A stretch of DNA of 64,000 bases from Chloroflexota bacterium (GTDB taxonomy: Bacteria > Chloroflexota > Limnocylindria > Limnocylindrales > CSP1-4): contig SCUO01000074.1 of the NCBI GenBank assembly GCA_004297395.1, forward strand, positions 1-64,000, given 5' to 3'. How positions within the stretch are numbered: the stretch's first letter is position 1; every line of letters starts with the position of its first letter. The position numbers and the translations under genes were made by a program. Below, in pieces: positions 57,456-64,000 of this stretch. Below the pieces are notes generated by a model that made no database searches, was not told where the DNA came from, and saw only the letters and a program-made list of their open reading frames with translations.

Positions 57456-58648
57456 GCCCCAGCGCGGGGCCCGGGGACGGGGCCGCCCGGAACGAAGCGC
57501 CCGCCCGGGACGCGGCCACTCGCGACCTTGCCGCCCGGGAAGGCGGGGCAGGCGATGCGCCGGGTACCGACGACACCACCTGGGACGCCTTCGTCCAGGC
57601 GGCCAGGCCGGCCTCCTATCTCCAGCTGGCAGCCTGGGCCAGGGTGAAGCGCTCGAACGGCTGGACGGCGACCCGGGTCGTCGCCCGGGCCCCGTCCGGG
57701 CCGATCGGGGCCCAGATCCTCCTCCGGCGCCCCGGCCCGCTGCCGTGGGCGTTCGGGTACGCACCGCGCGGCCCCGTCACCGCGACCTGGCAGCCCGACG
57801 CGATCGAGCCGTTCACGGCACGCGTCCGGGATGCGCTCGGCGCGGTCGGTCGCGTTTCCCACCTGCGGATCGACCCCGAGATCGAGCTCGACGGCCCTCT
57901 CGACACCGGAGGCGCACTTCGCGCGGCGCTCCAGGCGTGGGGCTGGCGCCCGGCAGCGCCCATCCAGCCGGCCTCGACCCGGCTCATCGACCTGACGGCC
58001 GACGAGCCGGCCCTGTGGAGCGACCTGCGCAAGAAATGGCGGCAGTACGTGAACCGAGCCAGGACCGGCGGGGTGACCGTCGAGGACGCCGGTGACGAGG
58101 CGCTCGGCACGTTCTACGAGATCTATCGCGAGACCGCCCGACGGGCCGGCTTCCTCATCCGGACCGAGGCGGCCTACCGCGATATCTGGGAGGCATACCG
58201 GCCCCAGGGCCTGGCCAGGCTGCTCATCGCCCGCCACCCGGACGGCGTGCCGGCGGCCGCGCTCTTCCTCGTCCGCTGCGGCGACCGGGTCGTGGAGCCC
58301 TATGGCGGCATGACCGCCGCCGGCGCCGAGTCCCGGGCCAACTACCTGCTGAAGTGGGAGGCCATCCGCTCGTCGCGCGAGGCCGGCGCCGCGATCTACG
58401 ACCTGTGGGGCCTGGCGCATCCCGGGATCGCCCACTTCAAGGCCGGCTTCGGGGGCCGGGAGGTCCGATACATCGGGGCGTGGGACCTCGTCCTCGATCG
58501 CCTCGGGCGGTCGGTCTACGGCGTTGCCCAGCGCGGCCGGGTGTGGCTCGAACGCCGCCGCCACGGGCTCGGGCGGGGCGCGGCCACGGCGCCGGGAACG
58601 GGCGGCGACGGCGGCGACGGGGCGGGCAACGTGGCCGGCGACGCCTGA
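57452..58648 (+). CDS. FemAB/FemX-type aminoacyltransferase or GNAT-fold peptidoglycan bridge protein (first)
   Basis: A 398-residue protein with tandem GNAT-like domains of the Fem family, which adds amino acids from aminoacyl-tRNA to peptidoglycan precursors. After a disordered N-terminus (about residues 1-45) come SYLQLAAWARVKRSNGWTATRVV, ILLRRPGPLPWAFGYAPRGPV, LRKKWRQYVNRARTGGVTVE (typical RKAR-like loop), ETARRAGFLIRTEAAYRDIW, and the end motif YDLWGLAHPGIAHFKAGFGG with the FKxGFGG signature. Overlaps murJ (GTGA) and is followed with a 1-base overlap by a second family member. Confidence 0.87.
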   Translation: MSPSAGPGDGAARNEAPARDAATRDLAAREGGAGDAPGTDDTTWDAFVQAARPASYLQLAAWARVKRSNGWTATRVVARAPSGPIGAQILLRRPGPLPWAFGYAPRGPVTATWQPDAIEPFTARVRDALGAVGRVSHLRIDPEIELDGPLDTGGALRAALQAWGWRPAAPIQPASTRLIDLTADEPALWSDLRKKWRQYVNRARTGGVTVEDAGDEALGTFYEIYRETARRAGFLIRTEAAYRDIWEAYRPQGLARLLIARHPDGVPAAALFLVRCGDRVVEPYGGMTAAGAESRANYLLKWEAIRSSREAGAAIYDLWGLAHPGIAHFKAGFGGREVRYIGAWDLVLDRLGRSVYGVAQRGRVWLERRRHGLGRGAATAPGTGGDGGDGAGNVAGDA

Positions 58649-59748
58649 TGGAGGTCCGGCCGGCGAACGCCCGCGAGCTCGAGGTCTGGGACGACCTCGT
58701 CGTGACGCCCGGCGGGGGCCACGTCTACCAGTCGATGGCCTGGGCTCGCCACCGGGCCGAGGCCGGCTGGCGGCCCCATCACCTCGTCGCGGCCGACGGC
58801 TCGGCGGCGCTGGTCCTGGAGCGGCGCTGGCCGGTCATCGGGGGCGGCAGCGCGTACCTGCCTCGCGGCCCCATCCCCGCCGGCGACGCGCCGGCGATGG
58901 CCCACCGGCTGGCGTCGTTCGGCGGCTGGCTGGCAGCGAACGGCATCGATGTCATCGCGTCCGACGCGGAGGTCGAGGCGGCGACCGGCTATCGGGATCT
59001 CCTCCGGGGGCAGGGTTTCCACCCGATCGAGGAGATCCAGCCGTCCCGCCACAAGCTCGCCCTCCCGCTCGGCCACGGGGCCGACGAGGCTTCGCTCATG
59101 GCCGGGCTGGCCAAGGCCACCCGGCAGCGGATCAGGGCGGCGGAGCGGGCGGGTACGGTCGTCATCCGGCACGACCGGTCCCGCGGCGCGGAAGGTGGTC
59201 CGGGCGAGGGCTTCGCGGCCCCGACCGGCGATTCCGACGACGCCCTCGACCAGTTCTACGACCTCCTTCTCGAGACCGGTGAGCGACGGCAGTTCACGTT
59301 CGGGCCGCGGGCAGGGTTCGTGGCCTGGTGGCGAGCCGCCCTCGACGCGGGTTGGCTCGTCCTGCTCGAGGCGCGCACGATGGATGGCGAGCCGCTCGCC
59401 GGCCTCGTCCTGTACCGACACGGCGGCCGGCTCAGCACGGTCCATTCGGGCGATCACGCGGCCACTCGACGCGCCCAGCCCGGGTCGCTCCACCTGCTCC
59501 GCTGGCGGGCCATCCAGCTCGCCCTCCGCGAGGGCTGCGCGGAGATGGACCTCGGCGGGGTCGATCTCCCGGGCGCACGCCGCCCGCCCGTGGAGGGCGA
59601 GCCGATGTACGGCCTGTACGAGCACAAGCGCTCGTTCGGGGCCACCTGGGTCGAGCTCAGCGGGGCCCATGAGCGCATCGTCCGGCCCCGCCGCTACGCA
59701 CTCGGGCGTGCCGCGGCCCGACTCGCCCGGCTGGCCGGCCGACCGTGA
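58648..59748 (+). CDS. FemAB/GNAT-type transferase (second)
   Basis: A 366-residue relative of the previous protein, more distant from typical Fem enzymes. Corresponding segments: GGGHVYQSMAWARHRAEAGW, YLPRGPIPAG, LAKATRQRIRAAERAGTVVI (acceptor-side Arg-rich helix), LLLETGERRQFTFGPRAGF, GLVLYRHGGRLSTVHSGDH, CAEMDLGGVDLPGARR and YEHKRSFGATWVELSGAHE, where KxxFGA takes the place of KxGFGG. Two Fem-like enzymes in a row suggest a peptide bridge of two different residues, or one enzyme that modifies another acceptor. The start ATG overlaps the previous stop as TGATG. Confidence 0.82.
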   Translation: MEVRPANARELEVWDDLVVTPGGGHVYQSMAWARHRAEAGWRPHHLVAADGSAALVLERRWPVIGGGSAYLPRGPIPAGDAPAMAHRLASFGGWLAANGIDVIASDAEVEAATGYRDLLRGQGFHPIEEIQPSRHKLALPLGHGADEASLMAGLAKATRQRIRAAERAGTVVIRHDRSRGAEGGPGEGFAAPTGDSDDALDQFYDLLLETGERRQFTFGPRAGFVAWWRAALDAGWLVLLEARTMDGEPLAGLVLYRHGGRLSTVHSGDHAATRRAQPGSLHLLRWRAIQLALREGCAEMDLGGVDLPGARRPPVEGEPMYGLYEHKRSFGATWVELSGAHERIVRPRRYALGRAAARLARLAGRP

Positions 59749-61367
59749 CCACGATCGCCGAGCGGATCGCCGCCGCGGAGCCGCCGGAACCACGTCCGCT
59801 CGGCGACCTCGTCGCCCGCCTCGACCGCGAGGGTTGGCTGGAGTCCGGCGCCCCCGGATCCTCGGCCGCGGGCCGCGGGATCCGTGGCTTGACCCACGAT
59901 TCGCGCCAGGTCCGGCCGGGCTGGCTGTTCGTGGCCGTGCCCGGCGAGCACGCCGACGGCCACGCTTTCGTGAGCGCGGCGGGGGCCGCCGGGGCGGTGG
60001 CGGCGATCGTGGAGCGGCCCGTCGACAGCCCGATTCCCCAGGTCCTCGTGCGAAACGCCAGGGCCGCCCTCGCCAGTGCCGCGGGCTGGTGGTACGGCGA
60101 CCCGTCAGCCGAGCTCGGGGTCATCGGGATCACCGGCACGGACGGCAAGACCACGACGAGCTTCCTCGCCACCGCGGCCCTCGAGGCGGGCGGGCTCCCC
60201 ACCGGCATGCTCGGCACGGCGGCCCTCGAGGTCGGCGACCTGCGTGAGCCCAACCCGGAGCACGCCACCACCCCCGAGGCGCCGCGGCTCCAGGCGATCC
60301 TGCGGGCGATGACCGCGGCCGGCGACCGCGCGGCCGTCGTCGAAACGACCTCCCATGGCCTGGCCCTGGACCGAGTCGCCGGGATCCGCTACGACATCGC
60401 GATCCTCACCAACGTCACCCACGAGCACCTCGAGCTCCACGGCACGTGGGAGGCGTACCGCGACGCCAAGCGCTCCCTCTTCGAGCGGCTCGCCGTCGGA
60501 CCGGCGAACCCGGCCAAGCCCCACCCCGGCTGGCCCCGGACGGGGATCGTCAACCTCGACGACCCGTCGGCCGCAGCCTTCGCCGAGGCCACCCGGCGGG
60601 CTGGGGCGCGGCTCCTGACCTACTCGGCGGACGTGGGCCGCTCCACGGCCGACGTCCGGGCGACCGAGATCCAGGTCGGTCGATGGGGCGGCGGGCTGCA
60701 CGTCCGGTACCTCGCTCCGTCCGGGCGAGGCGATCTCTGGACGCCGCTCATCGGGCGGTTCAATGTCCAGAACCTGCTCGCCGTCGTCGCCCTCGGCGAG
60801 GCGATCGGGCTGGACCCGGCGGCCGTCCGTTCCGGGCTCGAATCGGTTGCCTCGATCCCCGGCCGGATGGAGCGCGTCGAGGCCGGCCAGCCGTTCGAGG
60901 TCATCGTCGACTATGCCCACACGCCGGCCTCGCTCGAGGGCGCGCTCGACGAGCTGGGCGCGCTCGCTCAGTCACGCGGCGGCGAGGTCATCGTCGTCTT
61001 CGGCTCGGCCGGCGAACGCGATACGCAGAAGCGGCCCGAGATGGGCCGGATCGCCGGCGAGCGCTGTGCCGTCGTGGTCATCACCGACGAGGACCCCCGC
61101 GGCGAGGACCGCGAAGCCATCCTCGCCGAGATCGCCGCCGGTGCGACTGCGGCGGGCAAGCAGGGCGGCCGCGACCTCCTGCTCGTCGCGGATCGGGGCG
61201 CCGCCATCCGGGCCGCGTTCGAGCGGGCACGTCCCGGCGATGTCGTGCTGCTCGCCGGCAAGGGCCATGAGACGACGATCCTCTACGCCGACGGCGCCAT
61301 GCCCTGGGACGAGCGCGCCGAGGCATTCGCGGCGCTGGCCGAGCTCGGCTGGACGCCCGGCGCCTGA
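59745..61367 (+). CDS. murE: UDP-MurNAc-tripeptide synthetase (MurE)
   Basis: ATP-dependent ligase adding the third residue to UDP-MurNAc-dipeptide, 540 residues. N-terminal domain: IRGLTHDSRQVRPGWLFVAVPG. Central ATP domain: IGITGTDGKTTTSFLAT (about residues 126-142), VETTSHGLALDRV, LTNVTHEHLELHGTWEAYRDAK (split) with the Lys that is carbamylated in Mur ligases. C-terminal domain: RMERVEAGQPFEVIVDYAHTP and, near 446-454, TDEDPRGED where DNPR (meso-DAP) or DNPA/DDPN-like (Lys) motifs decide specificity. Arg is kept but Asn is not, so the third residue is uncertain. GTG start overlaps the second fem gene. Confidence 0.94.
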   Translation: MTTIAERIAAAEPPEPRPLGDLVARLDREGWLESGAPGSSAAGRGIRGLTHDSRQVRPGWLFVAVPGEHADGHAFVSAAGAAGAVAAIVERPVDSPIPQVLVRNARAALASAAGWWYGDPSAELGVIGITGTDGKTTTSFLATAALEAGGLPTGMLGTAALEVGDLREPNPEHATTPEAPRLQAILRAMTAAGDRAAVVETTSHGLALDRVAGIRYDIAILTNVTHEHLELHGTWEAYRDAKRSLFERLAVGPANPAKPHPGWPRTGIVNLDDPSAAAFAEATRRAGARLLTYSADVGRSTADVRATEIQVGRWGGGLHVRYLAPSGRGDLWTPLIGRFNVQNLLAVVALGEAIGLDPAAVRSGLESVASIPGRMERVEAGQPFEVIVDYAHTPASLEGALDELGALAQSRGGEVIVVFGSAGERDTQKRPEMGRIAGERCAVVVITDEDPRGEDREAILAEIAAGATAAGKQGGRDLLLVADRGAAIRAAFERARPGDVVLLAGKGHETTILYADGAMPWDERAEAFAALAELGWTPGA

Positions 61368-61423
61368 TCAGGCACGGTCGGGCCGACGAGCGGGGAGCCG
61401 GCAGCCGCGCAGGGGCCCGCTGC

Positions 61424-61429
61424 TAGACT
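61424..61429 (+). promoter_or_regulatory. -10 box of a probable leaderless promoter (rel)
   Basis: TAGACT ends 9 bases before the ATG at 61439; no Shine-Dalgarno is present. Confidence 0.5.
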
Positions 61430-61438
61430 CGCAGCACG

Positions 61439-63703
61439 ATGGTTGCCCCTCGAACGCGCGCCGACGTCGCCGCCGCCGACGCCCCACCGCCGACCGCGGT
61501 CCGGGCCCGGCGAGGCACGGGTCGTGCGCTGTCGAGAACGGCGACGACCCGCGACGCGACATCCCTCGACGTCCAGACCGCCCGGCTCCTCGCAGCGATC
61601 CGCATCCACTACCCGCAGGCCGACCTCTCGGGCGTGGAGCGGGCCGTGGCCATGGCGGCCGAGGCCCACGGCGACCAGCGCCGGGCCTCGGGCGAGCCGT
61701 ACGTCACCCATCCCATCGCAGCCGCCGAGATCCTGGCCGAGCTGGGCATCGATCCCGTGGCCATCGAGGCGGCCGTGCTCCACGACGTCCCCGAAGACAC
61801 CGAGTTCGCCCTGGCCGACATCGAGGAACGCTTCGGTGGCGAGGTCGCTCGACTTGTCGACGGCGTGACCAAGCTCGGCAAGTTCAGCACCCTCAGCCAC
61901 GAGCAGCAGCAGGCCGAGAACATCCGGAAGATGTTCCTGGCGATGGCCGAGGACATCCGGGTCGTCCTCATCAAGCTCGCCGACCGCCTCCACAACATGC
62001 GAACCCTGGCCGCCCTGCCGATGGAGAAGCAGCTCCGGATCGCCCGCCAGACGCTCGAGATCTACGCCCCGCTGGCCGAGCGCCTGGGGATCTGGCAGGT
62101 CAAGTGGGAGCTCGAGGACCTGGCCTTCAAGACCCTCGAGCCGGAGCGCTTCCGCGAGCTGGCGAAGCTCCTCGACACCCGCCGCCGTGGCCGCGAGACG
62201 TTCATCGAGCGGGCCATCGCCGAGCTCGAGCCAAGGCTCCGCGACTCGGGCGTCGTCGCCGACCTTCAGGGTCGACCGAAGCACATCTACAGCATCTGGA
62301 AGAAGATGCAGCGGAAGTCGGCCGAGTTCGGCGAGATCTACGACGTCTACGCCATCCGGATCCTGGTCGACGAGGTCAAGGACTGCTACGCCGCCCTCGG
62401 TATCGTTCACGCCCTGTGGCGCCCGATCCCCAACCAGTTCGACGACTACATCGCCGTCCCCAAGAACAACCTCTACCAGTCGCTCCACACCGCGGTCATC
62501 GCCCTCGACGGCAAGCCCCTCGAGATCCAGATCCGGACCCATGCGATGCATGCCGTCTCGGAGGTCGGCATCGCCGCCCACTGGCGCTACAAGGAAGGCA
62601 CCAAGTCGGACCGCGACTACGACGCCAAGCTGGCCTGGCTGCGCCAGCTCATGGACTGGCAGCGCGAGGTCAGCGACGCGACCGAGTTCGTCGAGGGCAT
62701 CAAGCTCGACATCTTCCAGGACCAGGTCTTCGTCTTCACGCCCAAGGGCGAGATCAAGGACCTGCCCGCGAATTCGACGCCGCTCGACTTCGCCTACCGC
62801 ATCCACACCGACGTCGGCCACCGGACGATCGGGGCCAAGGTCAACAACCGCCTCGTGCCCCTCGACTATCGCCTCAAGAACGGTGACATCGTCGAGATCG
62901 TCACGACCAAGGCCGAGCACGGCCCGTCGCGCGACTGGCTGAACCTCGTCCGGACCAGCCACGCCCGCGAGAAGATCCGCCAATGGTTCAAGCGCCAGGA
63001 GCGCGACGAGAACATCGTCCATGGGCGCGAATCGCTTGACCGCGAGCTCCGCCGCCTGGCCCGGACCTCGATGGCCGCGCTCGGCCAGGACCGGATCATG
63101 GAGGTCGCCCGCCAGCTCAACCACGATTCGCTCGACGACTTCCTGGCCGCCGTCGGCTACGGGGCGATCTCGGCCCAGTCGGTGGTCATGCGCCTCGGCG
63201 TCGTCGACGATGCCCAGCTGGCGCTGCCCACCGTCGCGCCCCAGGTCCAGCCGGCCAGGGCCGGCGGGGTCCGGGTCAAGGGCGTGGGGGACCTTCTCGT
63301 CCGGTTCGCCCGATGTTGTCACCCGATCCCGGGCGACCCGATCCAGGGCTTCATCACCCGGGGCAAGGGCGTCACGGTCCACCTCCGCTCGTGCCCCACG
63401 GTCATCAACGAGCGCGAGGTCAGCCGGCTCATCGAGGTCGAATGGGAAGCCGCACCGGCCCAGACCTACCCGATCGCGATCCGGGTGGAGGCCTACGATC
63501 GGACCGGCCTGCTCAGCGACATCACCCAGGTCGTGGCCGAAGCCAAGGTCAACATCCTCTCGGCCGCGGTCGCGGTGGGACCGGACCACGTGGCCGTCGT
63601 GCGGGCAACACTCCAGGTTGCGAGCGTGTCCCAGCTCGCCCGCGTCCTCGGCCGGATCGAGCAGCTGAAGGACGTCATCAGCGTCTCGCGGGACCTCGGC
63701 TAG
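61439..63703 (+). CDS. rel: Bifunctional (p)ppGpp synthetase/hydrolase Rel
   Basis: Long RelA/SpoT homologue of 754 residues that makes and breaks (p)ppGpp. The HD hydrolase domain is intact: HPIAAAEILAELG, HDVPEDT (His115-Asp116) and KLADRLHNMRTL. The synthetase has GRPKHIYSIWKKMQ, EIYDVYAIRILVD, YQSLHTAVI and EIQIRTHAMHAVSEVGIAAHW. The stretch that is RFKD in most bifunctional enzymes and ExDD in RelA reads QFDD (333-336). TGS (about 395-460: DLPANSTPLDFAYRIHTDVG), the Cys-containing region (RFARCCHPIPGDPIQGFITRG) and a C-terminal ACT domain follow. About 45 extra N-terminal residues precede the HD domain. Confidence 0.95.
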   Translation: MVAPRTRADVAAADAPPPTAVRARRGTGRALSRTATTRDATSLDVQTARLLAAIRIHYPQADLSGVERAVAMAAEAHGDQRRASGEPYVTHPIAAAEILAELGIDPVAIEAAVLHDVPEDTEFALADIEERFGGEVARLVDGVTKLGKFSTLSHEQQQAENIRKMFLAMAEDIRVVLIKLADRLHNMRTLAALPMEKQLRIARQTLEIYAPLAERLGIWQVKWELEDLAFKTLEPERFRELAKLLDTRRRGRETFIERAIAELEPRLRDSGVVADLQGRPKHIYSIWKKMQRKSAEFGEIYDVYAIRILVDEVKDCYAALGIVHALWRPIPNQFDDYIAVPKNNLYQSLHTAVIALDGKPLEIQIRTHAMHAVSEVGIAAHWRYKEGTKSDRDYDAKLAWLRQLMDWQREVSDATEFVEGIKLDIFQDQVFVFTPKGEIKDLPANSTPLDFAYRIHTDVGHRTIGAKVNNRLVPLDYRLKNGDIVEIVTTKAEHGPSRDWLNLVRTSHAREKIRQWFKRQERDENIVHGRESLDRELRRLARTSMAALGQDRIMEVARQLNHDSLDDFLAAVGYGAISAQSVVMRLGVVDDAQLALPTVAPQVQPARAGGVRVKGVGDLLVRFARCCHPIPGDPIQGFITRGKGVTVHLRSCPTVINEREVSRLIEVEWEAAPAQTYPIAIRVEAYDRTGLLSDITQVVAEAKVNILSAAVAVGPDHVAVVRATLQVASVSQLARVLGRIEQLKDVISVSRDLG

Positions 63704-63728
63704 CCCCGTCGATGGGGATCCGGCGTCC

Positions 63729-64000
63729 GTGACCGCTCCGGCGGGCCCGAACCACGCCGCGGATGTCGCGGGGGAGCTGACGTCGGTCGCAGATGCCGCG
63801 ACCGGGCCACGCGCCCGGTTCAGACGACGTCTCGCGGGCGTCCTGGCGATCGCCGGCGTGGTCCAGACGATCCTGACCTTCGGGCTTGCCCGCTTCGGCG
63901 ACCCGCGCTTCCGCCTGCCCGTCGACCTCGTGACGATCGGTGCGCTCGGGATCCTTCTCCTGTTCCCGATCATGGGCGCCCTGATCATCCAGCGCCGGCC
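63729..64000 (+). CDS. N-terminal part of a membrane protein, possibly a sensor (cut by window edge)
   Basis: About 90 residues before the window ends. After an Ala/Gly-rich start come two membrane helices, GVLAIAGVVQTILTFGLARF and LVTIGALGILLLFPIMGALI, with a short loop (GDPRFRLPVD), then QRRP. The PxxGALIxxRRP pattern resembles the segment before NPIGWL in N-terminal membrane domains of some sensor histidine kinases, but the diagnostic parts are outside the window. The GTG start 63729 follows rel by 25 bases. Confidence 0.5.
   Translation, partial: MTAPAGPNHAADVAGELTSVADAATGPRARFRRRLAGVLAIAGVVQTILTFGLARFGDPRFRLPVDLVTIGALGILLLFPIMGALIIQRR

Overview
The window is about 70% G+C and densely packed with chromosomal housekeeping genes. 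I see no insertion sequence, prophage, CRISPR array, rRNA or plasmid function. Gene content points to a free-living, heterotrophic, monoderm-type bacterium: SbsA/CAP and C39-like surface proteins, an FtsB/DivIC-like protein, FemAB-type transferases, MurJ, NfeD-flotillin and no visible outer-membrane genes. My best guess is Chloroflexota, perhaps a Limnocylindria-like lineage, but this rests on gene style alone. GTG and TTG starts are common, and many genes overlap by 1 or 4 bases (ATGA, GTGA, TGATG). About ten genes carry a TANNNT -10 box only 6 to 9 bases before the start codon and no Shine-Dalgarno sequence, which suggests that leaderless mRNAs are common here.

Layout. 1-7.1 kb, mostly minus strand: serA (cut by the window edge) with a class V aminotransferase, a C39-like surface protein on the plus strand, a first MurJ homologue, a DinB-fold protein, rarA and a small membrane protein. 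7.2-16.4 kb, plus strand: a DUF4446 protein, a UvrD/RecB-type helicase-nuclease, a HAD hydrolase, an M20 amidohydrolase, an agmatinase-family enzyme, a glycerophosphodiesterase and a methyltransferase. 16.5-23 kb: a receiver-MinD/CpaE-like fusion, the murI-metalloprotease-dehydrogenase operon, a lipoprotein and a divergent YchF. 23-28.2 kb: a PfkB kinase, and the repair pair mrfB/mrfA (yprB/yprA) behind a promoter region with a LexA-type box. 28.3-37.4 kb: an FtsB-like protein, nfeD-flotillin-carbonic anhydrase, tRNA-Met, ftsH, an M20 dipeptidase and a solitary DnaB-type ATPase. 38-46.8 kb: ppa-thpR, a zinc ribbon-tyrA-Nudix operon, a second NfeD-SPFH pair (protease type plus slipin), and a hydrolase with a second receiver-MinD fusion. 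47-63.7 kb: comM, dprA, an SbsA/CAP surface protein, then a tightly overlapped run topA-xerC-murJ-femX-femX-murE, then rel and the start of a membrane protein.

How it fits together. Three themes recur. One is DNA maintenance: RarA, the helicase-nuclease, MrfAB, ComM, DprA, TopA, XerC and the DnaB-like ATPase. The second is cell envelope and division: two MurJ, MurI, MurE, two Fem-type transferases, the FtsB-like protein and surface proteins. The third is membrane quality control: FtsH and two NfeD-SPFH loci. The most interesting regulatory signals are a GAAC-N4-GTTC SOS-like box before mrfA and a shared dyad, GTGCCA-N7-TGGCAC, that lies upstream of both repair-helicase transcription units. 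No unmistakably new system is present. The strongest leads are that shared operator, the two CpaE-like fusions with altered P-loops, the leaderless promoter pattern, and a glycerophosphodiesterase that seems to need a CTG start.
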